Shown: piece after piece, positions 15,980 through 23,103 of the stretch
Layout of the letters: each line of letters begins with the position of its first letter
Numbering within the stretch: position 1 is the stretch's first letter
Assembly: GCA_019420945.1 (NCBI GenBank)
Contig: JAHZGF010000030.1
Coordinates: 1 to 51,724, forward strand
DNA from: Clostridiales bacterium
Lineage (GTDB): Bacteria; Bacillota; Clostridia; Oscillospirales; Oscillospiraceae
Direction: 5' to 3'
Length of the DNA: 51,724 nucleotides
Notes under the pieces: model-generated
Seen by the model: the letters and a program-made list of their open reading frames with translations, nothing else
Database searches by the model: none
What the model was told of the DNA's origin: nothing
Position numbers and translations under genes: made by a program

Positions 15980-16572
15980 AAAAAAGATGCAGAGTTCACC
16001 GTGCTGCGCACCTTCACCGCATCCACCAGCGGCATCTTGGTAAAAAACTCGATGGGGTTGCCGGTGGCACGGGAAGCCAGTGCGCAGGAGTACACGAAGA
16101 AGTTCTTCATGTTGGCCGAGTAGATACCGGTTTTCAGCACCTCGTTCTCCGCCGCCGACACATCCTTGCTGGTCAGCTCCTCTACACCCGACAGGTCGAT
16201 AACGCTTACAGCCTTACCGTCATAGGTGTACGGCTTGTCCAGCGTCACCACGCGGTCTTTTGCTTTGTTGCCATCGGCGGAAAGCACGCCCTGCACAGCG
16301 GTGCGCACCTTGTCACTCAGACCGATGGGCATACCGTTGAAGAACTCCACGGGCTGCTTTGCTGCCATCGCGGCGATTTCGTCGATAAACGCCTGCGACG
16401 CCTCCGGCGCATACAGAATCACCGAATCCTCGCCTGTGCCAACGACATTCTTCTGCGCCTCAATGGCGTCCTGCATGGTCAGGTTCTCCATGCCAGACAG
16501 GTCGATAGCGGCATATTCCTCGTCCTCAAAGAGATAGGGCTTTTTCAGCTCGATCACGAGATTCTTGCTCAT
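15973..16572 (-). CDS. Tail assembly chaperone E (gp41-like), with duplicated domain
   Basis: 199 aa from ATG 16572 (AAAGGA upstream); the frame is open farther up through the hairpin at 16602-16625 but has no ribosome site there. Two tandem copies of one domain are evident: VIELKKPYLFEDEEYAAIDL with VEFFNGMP, and VVTLDKPYTYDGKAVSVIDL with IEFFTKMP. Each holds the 'K-P-Y-x-F/Y ... IDLSG' pattern of Mu gp41/P2 gpE-type proteins. The second copy ends NSASFFE just after the slippery site. It sits between tube and tape measure, the normal chaperone position. Confidence 0.85.
   Translation of the reverse strand: MSKNLVIELKKPYLFEDEEYAAIDLSGMENLTMQDAIEAQKNVVGTGEDSVILYAPEASQAFIDEIAAMAAKQPVEFFNGMPIGLSDKVRTAVQGVLSADGNKAKDRVVTLDKPYTYDGKAVSVIDLSGVEELTSKDVSAAENEVLKTGIYSANMKNFFVYSCALASRATGNPIEFFTKMPLVDAVKVRSTVNSASFFE
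15979..15985 (-). promoter_or_regulatory. -1 ribosomal frameshift heptamer T-TTT-TTC
   Basis: In the chaperone frame the codons are TCT TTT TTC GAG TAA. The X-XXY-YYZ heptamer T TTT TTC lies two codons before the stop. Slipping back one base gives CGA GTA AGC and enters the 55-codon downstream frame. The GC-rich CGGCGGGGC just downstream may aid pausing. Confidence 0.8.
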
Positions 16573-16591
16573 GGTGGTTTGTCCTTTCTTT

Positions 16592-16625
16592 CCAAAAATC
16601 AGCCACCCCAGACTCCCGGGGTGGC
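16592..16625 (-). terminator. Attenuating hairpin between tail tube and chaperone genes
   Basis: An 8-bp stem (GCCACCCC at 16602-16609, GGGGTGGC at 16618-16625) is followed on the minus strand by TGATTTTTGG. It lies in the 59-bp gap between tube and chaperone. A partial terminator here would keep sheath/tube mRNA above chaperone/tape-measure mRNA. Confidence 0.7.
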
Positions 16626-16631
16626 CGCTTA

Positions 16632-17147
16632 TCAAATCATTTTATTCAGCTCCGCCAGCATATCCTTACCCTTCACGCGGTAGATATTGTTGAGCTTATC
16701 GATGGCAATAAGCTCCTCACCCGCATTCTCCATCTTGTAGCGGACCGTCTCGAGGGTAACGCTTGCTTCCATCTGACTGCCCGCTTCCAGAGAGCCGCCC
16801 TTAAAGCCCTTGACGATTCCGCCCTCCACGATGCGGAGTTGCTTCGTGGCGAAGCCGCCGGACTTCAATGCGCACTGCGTCGCACCACGATAGATAAGCT
16901 GCACGTCCATGCCCTGCTGCAACAGTTCTGCCAGATCCTCTCCAAGCAGTGTAAGCGGAATCTCATGCTCCGTTTTCTCCCACTGGCCGAGAGTCGGCAC
17001 TTCGATCTCACCGCCGACGCCGGCACCGGACATGGTGGAGGTCTTCATCTTAAACTCAGGCGTGTCCACTTTTCCGGTAACTCCGAGCTTGACGCCGTTC
17101 GTGTAGATATTGTACGCTATGACCTTATCAGGGATTTCCGCATTCAT
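16632..17147 (-). CDS. Major tail tube protein (P2 gpFII-like)
   Basis: 171 aa, the typical length. The pattern fits the phage major tail tube family: MNAEIPDKVIAYNIYTNG near the start, LPTLGQWEKTEHEIPLTL-like sequence, then LLQQGMDVQLIYRGATQ and a C-terminal YRVKGKDMLAELNKMI. It polymerises into the inner tube around the tape measure. It is separated from the sheath gene by 14 bp and from the chaperone by a probable attenuator. Confidence 0.88.
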   Translation of the reverse strand: MNAEIPDKVIAYNIYTNGVKLGVTGKVDTPEFKMKTSTMSGAGVGGEIEVPTLGQWEKTEHEIPLTLLGEDLAELLQQGMDVQLIYRGATQCALKSGGFATKQLRIVEGGIVKGFKGGSLEAGSQMEASVTLETVRYKMENAGEELIAIDKLNNIYRVKGKDMLAELNKMI

Positions 17148-17161
17148 AAATTCTCCCTCCT

Positions 17162-18616
17162 TTACGAAGCCATGGCCTCAGCGATGGCACTAACGTCGAA
17201 CTCCACGACCTCCTCAATGGCTTCCGCTGGGAGATACGTTGCGACATATTTATGAAAATACAGCTTACCGTCGGCCAGCGTCTGCTCCGTGTTCTCGCTC
17301 TCGAGATACGCCATCTCATACCGGGCGCAGATTTGGCTGGAAACATAGCTCGCACCGATGGTATTCTGCTGTTCGATGACAGCCTCACGCAGGCGCGGGT
17401 TCGCCCGCATATCCACGTTGCCGAAGTTGGTCAGGATGAAGTTGTTGTCGTCATAGCTCATGAAGCGGCGGGCAGAAATGTACCGGTCCTTCGGGTCCGT
17501 GTTGGACGGATACGCGACCGTATTGTTTCCCCACAGCCTGAAACCGTTGAAGTTCAGGAAGGTCACGATGCCAACGCTGTTAACATAGTTTGCCTGATCG
17601 AGGTCGAGGTAGATTTCCTCGCCGTCCTCCGTACAGATAGCCGTCGCGCTGACTGCGATGTTGGACATCGGCGGCATGGGAATACCGTCGTTCTCCGCAT
17701 CCTGCCGCGCGATATAGGCCGCTGCAAAAGAGCTGGGGCTGTACAGCACCTCGCCGACCTTCGGGCAGCCCCACACTGCTGCACAGTTGGGGGACGTGAG
17801 TGCCTGCGCAGTCTTCTGGGTCAGCACATCGGTGTACTTCTGCGCACCGGTGGACGAGCTGTCCAGATCGACCCAGCAGAAAAGACGCCAGATGCCGTTG
17901 AGCATCGAGGTCTTGGCCTGCATGATAGCTGCGCAGGTCGGGTCTTTGCTGAACCACGGTGCAACCACACTCCCCGGGACGACACCAAGTTTCGGAAAAA
18001 CTTGGCGCAGCACTTCCATGCCGGTCTCTTTACCGTCCACAGACACGCCGCCGACGACATCCTTACCTTTCACCTTCTCAGGTGCGATGCGCTTGCCCGA
18101 AACGGTAAGCTGGGTCTTTCCCGCGCCCTTGCCGTCGGGCAGGACAACCAGCGTTACAGTGCCATCATCATTGAACGCCGCCGTGTAGTCCGTGCCGCTT
18201 TCCAGCGTCACGTCGTCGGCTTTGACCACCAGTTTGTCCAGCAACAGGCCGATGGTGTCCAGCCGGGCAGTGCCATCATTCACCTGTACCACGTTCTCCG
18301 GCACATCGTCCGTGTGTTCTGCCTTGTTCGGGTCAAGCACATTGATGACGATCACCGGCGACACATTTGCGATTTCAAACGATGCCGAGAGCGAGCCGCA
18401 GATCGTGTACGCCTTAAAATCGGTGCTGTAGCCGATTGCATTCTGCGCTTCCGCCATCGTGTAGAACAGCATGGGAATATTCGCCGCATGATACGGGTCT
18501 TTCAGCAGATTCACCGGAGCCGTGCCGATAATCGCCTGAACTCCTGCATCGCTTTTGACAGCCGCTCTGACACTGGACGGAACTTCGCTCACATAAATGC
18601 CATGTTTATATGCCAT
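17162..18616 (-). CDS. Contractile tail sheath protein
   Basis: 484 aa. Clear sheath features: the N-terminal KHGIYVSEVPSSVRAAVKSD (the 'HGV.v.E...g.rpi' pattern), INLLKDPYHAANIPMLFYT, a middle insertion domain, and a C-terminal RLWGNNTVAYPSNTDPKDRY with RRFMSYDDNNFILTNFGNVD. The last 35 residues contain the C-terminal arm that links neighbouring subunits. This gene defines the phage as contractile-tailed. Confidence 0.95.
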   Translation of the reverse strand: MAYKHGIYVSEVPSSVRAAVKSDAGVQAIIGTAPVNLLKDPYHAANIPMLFYTMAEAQNAIGYSTDFKAYTICGSLSASFEIANVSPVIVINVLDPNKAEHTDDVPENVVQVNDGTARLDTIGLLLDKLVVKADDVTLESGTDYTAAFNDDGTVTLVVLPDGKGAGKTQLTVSGKRIAPEKVKGKDVVGGVSVDGKETGMEVLRQVFPKLGVVPGSVVAPWFSKDPTCAAIMQAKTSMLNGIWRLFCWVDLDSSSTGAQKYTDVLTQKTAQALTSPNCAAVWGCPKVGEVLYSPSSFAAAYIARQDAENDGIPMPPMSNIAVSATAICTEDGEEIYLDLDQANYVNSVGIVTFLNFNGFRLWGNNTVAYPSNTDPKDRYISARRFMSYDDNNFILTNFGNVDMRANPRLREAVIEQQNTIGASYVSSQICARYEMAYLESENTEQTLADGKLYFHKYVATYLPAEAIEEVVEFDVSAIAEAMAS

Positions 18617-18630
18617 CGTTGTTCCTCCTA

Positions 18631-18894
18631 TTACAGCTCTGCCTTGAGCTGTTCGTAAATAACCCGTTCAGCCGTCTTGGGCTGGCCGGGGACATCCGGG
18701 CGCTCCATGCGCTCCCGGGTCTGTGCCACCTTATCATAGGGAACGATAAGGCTCTTGACCATCGGATGCTGCTCGATAAGCTTCTTCATCCGGTCAGGCA
18801 GTTCTCCGGTAAAGCTCGTGTACTGCCGGATAACGCCGCGAATCGACGGGCCGCAGTACACGCGCATCGTATTCGTTTCTTTCGTTTTCATCAT
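18631..18894 (-). CDS. Conserved phage protein before the sheath
   Basis: 87 aa, basic N-terminus, helical C-terminal half (DRMKKLIEQHPMVKSLIVP, TAERVIYEQLKAEL). No known domain that I can name; small proteins of this size lie at this place in many Firmicute myoprophages. It overlaps the upstream gene by 4 bp and lies 14 bp before the sheath start. The IPSIRGVIRQYTSFTG-like stretch is typical of these orphans but gives no function. Confidence 0.6.
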   Translation of the reverse strand: MMKTKETNTMRVYCGPSIRGVIRQYTSFTGELPDRMKKLIEQHPMVKSLIVPYDKVAQTRERMERPDVPGQPKTAERVIYEQLKAEL

Positions 18895-19400
18895 ATCATC
18901 GCCTCTGTTTCCGGGTCACTTTCGGGCGTCGGGTTAGCCACGGTGACGATCATCTCGACAGCCCCAAAGTAATAGGGGTGGTAGTCGTCTTTCGACATTT
19001 TTCCTTTGATTTCGCCTTCTACGGTACAGGCATGTCCGAACCTCGGACATACTCGAAACCTGCGCATGATGGCATATTCGATGTTCAGCACATCGCGGTA
19101 TCCTTGGCGCTGATGTCCTTTGTCGTAAGCCCCGATGTACAACGTCACGTTCACCGTCATCGGCTCATTTCCTACAGGGGACTTTATATCTCCAAGTTCC
19201 GTGATGATGTAGGGAGAACACGCCGCCGGGAAATCAACATCATCATCCGTATCCTCACTAATAGGCAAATCCTGCTCATAGAAGTTCAGTTCTTTTGTGC
19301 CTCCGGGCCCGGCATATTTCTTTCCTTTGAAGTATTGTTTGAGGGTCTGGTTCAGTGCGATCTGCATCATATAGGGGGTCATGCCAAGCTGCTCTCTCAT
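18891..19400 (-). CDS. Putative tail completion/terminator protein
   Basis: 169 aa. Mixed alpha/beta; the N-terminal LGMTPYMMQIALNQTLKQYF helix is followed by strands (SPYIITELGDIKSPVGNEPM, VNVTLYIGAYD, EYAIMRRFRV, GAVEMIVTVANP). The pattern of short strands and the place between the Z-like protein and the sheath fit a tail terminator or tail-to-head joining protein. The C-terminus is acidic. It has 4-bp overlaps on both sides. The functional guess rests mainly on order. Confidence 0.5.
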   Translation of the reverse strand: MREQLGMTPYMMQIALNQTLKQYFKGKKYAGPGGTKELNFYEQDLPISEDTDDDVDFPAACSPYIITELGDIKSPVGNEPMTVNVTLYIGAYDKGHQRQGYRDVLNIEYAIMRRFRVCPRFGHACTVEGEIKGKMSKDDYHPYYFGAVEMIVTVANPTPESDPETEAMI

Positions 19401-20131
19401 TTCTTAGCCCCCTTCGCCGCTCTCGCAAGTGTTTTCTGAATCGACTCCTCAAGCTTTTTCTCCAAAGTATCCTGCACATCCGGCTCGACCTGCTGCCATA
19501 TCACATGGTGCATCGCTGCCGCCGACGGGCTGCCCATCGTTACGATCTGCTCCACGTTTCCCTGAGCATTGCGCCAGCGCCGAGCGCCCGTTCTGGTTTT
19601 CTCCGGGCCGCCGCTTGAACCAACGATACGCTGGACCATGCCTATATGGTTTGCATCGGCAGTCGTGCTGTTTGTGAACTTCACAAGAAAACCTTTGCTC
19701 AAGTTTCCTTGACCCGTCAGTTTCTTCATGCTTCCATTTTTCAGAACTTTGCCTCTGAAAACGGCAGGCGCATTGGCAACATCGACGCCCATATACGGTC
19801 TGTTCGGGACAGTCTTGAAATAGCCCAGATCATTGCGCATCTGTTTTTTCTGCGACGGTCCGCCGATATGCAGTTCTGCGCCGAGGTCAGACACTCGCGC
19901 TTTCTGTCTGATTTGTAAATCATTCAGATGCCGCCGTCCCTTGCTGTTCAGCGCATACCGCTTCTTCGCTTCCCGGATCATTACCTTGCGGGCGTCCTTT
20001 GCAGTCTCATTGACCGCATTGCGGATCACCAGCGGGGCTTTCTGCGGGATGCTCCCAAGCGCCTTTGCAACTTCTTTTTCTCCGACAAGCTCAATCGTGA
20101 GGTCATCGGCATTGTATCGTGTGTAGCTCAT
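19397..20131 (-). CDS. Minor tail protein Z-like
   Basis: 244 aa. Matches the prophage minor tail protein Z (lambda gpZ) pattern: an N-terminal VGEKEVAKALGSIPQKAPLV, AVNETAKDARKVMIREAKKR, a basic middle with PNRPYMGVDVANAPAVFRGK, and a C-terminal amphipathic helix. In lambda, Z acts at the head-proximal end of the tail before joining. It overlaps neighbours by 4 bp on both sides and belongs to the head-tail joining block. Confidence 0.75.
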   Translation of the reverse strand: MSYTRYNADDLTIELVGEKEVAKALGSIPQKAPLVIRNAVNETAKDARKVMIREAKKRYALNSKGRRHLNDLQIRQKARVSDLGAELHIGGPSQKKQMRNDLGYFKTVPNRPYMGVDVANAPAVFRGKVLKNGSMKKLTGQGNLSKGFLVKFTNSTTADANHIGMVQRIVGSSGGPEKTRTGARRWRNAQGNVEQIVTMGSPSAAAMHHVIWQQVEPDVQDTLEKKLEESIQKTLARAAKGAKK

Positions 20132-20469
20132 TGCCTTCTCAGATATATGGTCAGCGCATACATTCCGGCCTGCTCGTCAAAATTTTGAATGAAATACTCC
20201 ATTTCATCCACCGTGACGGGGTTGCCAATTTTTGGCCTGCGTCCGAAGTCCTTTTTCTTGACGTATAGCTTTTTGTTCGTAGAGTAGATTGCCGAACCGT
20301 AGCTCTGGCGGACGCCGCCTTCCCAGTGACCACTCGCCTCTTTCAAGGTGTCATCGCAGATCACGACCTTCATCGGTTTTCCGTTGATGTCGCGCTCTTC
20401 TGCGAAAATATCGTCATCGAGAAATACAGTGTCTATCTCCTCTTCGAGCAGTTTCTTGAAATCCGGCAT
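20128..20469 (-). CDS. Head-tail joining-region protein
   Basis: 113 aa. N-terminal helix (FKKLLEEEIDTVFL) and a beta-rich remainder (KPMKVVICDD, KKLYVKKKDFG, MYALTIYLRRQ). This looks like the small beta-barrel head-tail connectors of the lambda FII type, but no motif is decisive. It follows the capsid gene after a bidirectional hairpin and overlaps the Z-like gene by 4 bp. Confidence 0.55.
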   Translation of the reverse strand: MPDFKKLLEEEIDTVFLDDDIFAEERDINGKPMKVVICDDTLKEASGHWEGGVRQSYGSAIYSTNKKLYVKKKDFGRRPKIGNPVTVDEMEYFIQNFDEQAGMYALTIYLRRQ

Positions 20470-20479
20470 CGGCTCACCT

Positions 20480-20520
20480 CAAAAAATCTGCTCCCCGCCG
20501 GGTATTGGCGAGGAGCATTT
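20480..20520 (-). terminator. Bidirectional hairpin terminator after the capsid gene
   Basis: A stem TGCTCC-CGCC/GGCG-GGAGCA (20489-20517, one mismatch) has A6 on its left and T5 on its right. On the minus strand GATTTTTTGAG follows. It lies directly after the major capsid stop and probably lowers read-through into the joining genes. Confidence 0.75.
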
Positions 20521-20521
20521 T

Positions 20522-21574
20522 TCAGCAGACCTCAGCCACCAGCCAGCTGTCCACCTTGTCGGGGATGGGCAGCGGATGGGACTGAATCTCCATCATGCGG
20601 CGGTCGGGATGGTGCTCAACATAGGAGCGCAGCAGACGGGAAGTCTGGGCGCTGATCCACTGCTGAGAAGCATCGTCGAGGTAAGTACACAGGCCATAAC
20701 CCATCAGATAGTTGGGGGCATGATTGATGAGCAGCACCTTGTTGTCTGCAATGTGCGGGCGGGTCTCCGGGTTGTCAGGGTCAGTCCAGTCATCCAGATA
20801 GTGCTCATCGTAGCAGTAGATGTCCAGAGCCGGGTCATTCAGATGGCCGTAATAGGTCAGGCCATTCGGGAGCTGCTGCACATTGATGACGCCATAGCCA
20901 TAGTTCCGGTTGTCCAGACGACTACGGATGTCGGCATCCTTCAGGAACAGTTCCAGTCCCTTCCAGCCCATGACGCACATATCCACGTTGGCAAAGCCGT
21001 TCACGGCGACGTCATGCTTCCACTGGCGCAGGTTATCGGCAATGGCCGCTTCCTTGCCGCCCCAGACTGCCGTACCAGTCAGCTTCTTCTTATTGGTAAA
21101 GCCGAAGTCGATGACCTCATTGACGCCATCGCCAACGATGGGGATCTGGCCGGTCATGATGGCCTGTACGCACATCCACTCCTCACGGCGGGTAACGCCG
21201 TCGTTCAGGCGGGCATAGTCTGCGATCTGCTGCTGTGCCGCCCGCTGTGCAGGAGTCATGCCGCTGTACATCTCTTCGCCGGGCAGGCGGTTCATGAGCT
21301 GGTCTGCAGTGGTAACATCATAGGGGTTGATGAGAGGCGGCTTATAGCTCAAGGTCTCATACCCGGCAGAAGCCAGCACCTTGCCGCCCTTGCGCGGATG
21401 AACGAAAGCGGCCATGCGGCGGTCGCCCTTCACCAGATCAAAGTCGATAGCCTTGGTCGGGAAGGTTCGAACATTCGTGAAGAATGTGTCACGGAAAAAG
21501 GTGAACACCGGCGGCGCAAGGCGCACGACCTCGGCGAGGTATCTCGGGGTGTAAATATTCACTTCATTAGGCAT
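20522..21574 (-). CDS. Major capsid protein (lambda gpE family)
   Basis: 350 aa, the usual length. Family features: IYTPRYLAEVVRLAPPVFTF at the N-terminus, FPTKAIDFDLVKGDRRMAAF, VHPRKGGKVL, YKPPLINPYDVTTADQLMNR, and a C-terminal QSHPLPIPDKVDSWLVAEV. It follows a lambda-D-like decoration gene, as in lambda. It builds the HK97-fold head lattice. The fold is inferred from the family. Confidence 0.92.
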   Translation of the reverse strand: MPNEVNIYTPRYLAEVVRLAPPVFTFFRDTFFTNVRTFPTKAIDFDLVKGDRRMAAFVHPRKGGKVLASAGYETLSYKPPLINPYDVTTADQLMNRLPGEEMYSGMTPAQRAAQQQIADYARLNDGVTRREEWMCVQAIMTGQIPIVGDGVNEVIDFGFTNKKKLTGTAVWGGKEAAIADNLRQWKHDVAVNGFANVDMCVMGWKGLELFLKDADIRSRLDNRNYGYGVINVQQLPNGLTYYGHLNDPALDIYCYDEHYLDDWTDPDNPETRPHIADNKVLLINHAPNYLMGYGLCTYLDDASQQWISAQTSRLLRSYVEHHPDRRMMEIQSHPLPIPDKVDSWLVAEVC

Positions 21575-21594
21575 AATTGGTTATCCTCCTTCCC

Positions 21595-21930
21595 TTACTT
21601 CAGGAAAATGCCGATGTTGCGGAAGGCCACTTCCAGCTTGTCCGCCGTCACGCCCTTCTCAAGAGCAAGACGATCAGCGAAAAATTCGCCGGTCAGATAA
21701 ATCACCGCGTCTTCGCCAGACTTAAAATCCTCCGTGGTGATACCGTACAGGCCGGTGTCCTCCTCCGACGTGACAGGTGCCACCTTACCGGAAGCATCCA
21801 GTTTGACCGGCGCACCCGCCTTCAGGTCAGCAGCGGCGGCCTTGATGGCCGTAGTAACGCAAATGTCCGTGCCTGCCAGCAGATATTCCGGCTCGCACGA
21901 AAACTTCTCGGGCGTCAGATTCATGCTCAT
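21595..21930 (-). CDS. Head decoration protein (lambda gpD-like)
   Basis: 111 aa, matching gpD length. It has the ATxxxVxLDAsGKvaP-like core (KAGAPVKLDASGKVAPV), GLYGITTEDFKSGEDAVIYLTGEF and a C-terminal LEVAFRNIGIFLK strand. gpD trimers cement the expanded capsid at threefold sites. It is 20 bp from the capsid gene and 12 bp from the protease/scaffold gene. Confidence 0.85.
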   Translation of the reverse strand: MSMNLTPEKFSCEPEYLLAGTDICVTTAIKAAAADLKAGAPVKLDASGKVAPVTSEEDTGLYGITTEDFKSGEDAVIYLTGEFFADRLALEKGVTADKLEVAFRNIGIFLK

Positions 21931-21942
21931 AGCTGTCCCTCC

Positions 21943-22305
21943 TTACTTCTTCTTACCGACGGCCCTCAGGGCGTCCATGTAAATGTCAGTCTTCGAATCA
22001 TCGATACCGCCGGTCACATCGTTTGCGCCACCGGTCTGGGCATCGTCATGCAGGCCCTTGACGCGGCGCTGTGCCTGCGCCTTGGCAGCCTTTGCGACTT
22101 CCTTAGCGTACTCGGTGGCGTCCATCGGATGCTCGCCATAAAGAGCGTCCTGCATGGTCTTCTCCATGCCCGGCAGCGTCATATCCTGAATATCCCGGAT
22201 GCGGGCGCGTTCCCGATTGATGGCGTCAACGGCAGCATCCTTTCTGATCTCATTGACCATATCCGGGTACGCTTTCATCAGGTCGTCTTTGTTTTTGATT
22301 TCCAT
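21943..22305 (-). CDS. Nested scaffold protein (Nu3-like internal start)
   Basis: 120 aa in the same frame as the protease, from an internal ATG at 22305. That ATG has a near-perfect AGGAGGAAGAAGC site, stronger than the TTG start of the full protease. The product is helical and charged (NKDDLMKAYPDMVNEIRKD, AKEVAKAAKAQAQRRV), as expected of a capsid scaffold. Lambda encodes Nu3 inside gene C in the same way. Separate production of the short form is inferred from the ribosome site. Confidence 0.72.
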   Translation of the reverse strand: MEIKNKDDLMKAYPDMVNEIRKDAAVDAINRERARIRDIQDMTLPGMEKTMQDALYGEHPMDATEYAKEVAKAAKAQAQRRVKGLHDDAQTGGANDVTGGIDDSKTDIYMDALRAVGKKK

Positions 22306-23103
22306 TGCTTCTTCCTCCTGTGTTCCGGTCATTCCCGGATTATTTGCGGTATCAGAAAAGCCGCCGGGCGTTTTTACGCCCATGCGGCTTTTGACAAAAT
22401 TGGGAGCTTTATCAAACGGCAGGCCCATGCTGACGCTGTTTACGAATAGCACGCCGTTCCGGTTTTCCACCACAGCGTCCGTTTCCTCGCCGTCCACCTC
22501 ATCTACGAAGCCGTTTTCCTTGGCCTCGCTGGCGGTCCACCAGTTTGTTTCATCCATCCATGCTCCGCACTCGTTCTCGGTCTTTCCGGTCTTTTTGGCG
22601 TAGAGAGTAACGATATTGCCCCGGATAGCGTCCAGCGCCTTGATGCAGTTGCGCATATCCTCTGCGGTGAGGTAGTCGCACACGCCCATGCTGGGCGGAT
22701 GTACCATGTAACTGGCGTCTGCCGCCGCCACGACCTTGTCGGCATGGCAGGCAACAATGGTAGCCGCGCTGGCACATAGGCCGTCGATATGGGCAATCAC
22801 TGTGGCGCCGTTGCGCTCCAGCATATTGCCGATTGTCTGCGCGGCGAACACATCGCCACCGCCGCTGTTAATGTAGACCGTGATCTCCTTCACATTGCCC
22901 AGAGCGGCCAAGTCGTTCGCAAACCTCTGCGGAGTCGCGGTGTCTTCCCACCAGCTTCGCTCGGCGATGTCACCGTAAAGAAGAAGCTCCGCCTTCTGGT
23001 CATCACCGGCCAGATTGCGGAACTTCCAGAACGTCTCATTCTTTGCCTTGGGCGGCTGCGTCGCCGCCTGATTGACGATTCTGTACTTCTTCGCCTTTCG
23101 CAA
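21943..23103 (-). CDS. Prohead protease, ClpP-like (S14/S49 type)
   Basis: 386 aa from a TTG at 23103 with GGAGG 9 nt upstream, inside the end of the portal gene. The serine peptidase core spans about 35-200: INSGGGDVFAAQTIGNML, then the nucleophile in GLCASAAT (Ser112) and MVHPPSMG (His135). After about residue 235 a linker leads to a helical scaffold-like domain (from MEIKNKDDL). In lambda the C protease and Nu3 scaffold are arranged the same way. It cleaves scaffold and portal during head maturation. Confidence 0.88.
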   Translation of the reverse strand: MRKAKKYRIVNQAATQPPKAKNETFWKFRNLAGDDQKAELLLYGDIAERSWWEDTATPQRFANDLAALGNVKEITVYINSGGGDVFAAQTIGNMLERNGATVIAHIDGLCASAATIVACHADKVVAAADASYMVHPPSMGVCDYLTAEDMRNCIKALDAIRGNIVTLYAKKTGKTENECGAWMDETNWWTASEAKENGFVDEVDGEETDAVVENRNGVLFVNSVSMGLPFDKAPNFVKSRMGVKTPGGFSDTANNPGMTGTQEEEAMEIKNKDDLMKAYPDMVNEIRKDAAVDAINRERARIRDIQDMTLPGMEKTMQDALYGEHPMDATEYAKEVAKAAKAQAQRRVKGLHDDAQTGGANDVTGGIDDSKTDIYMDALRAVGKKK

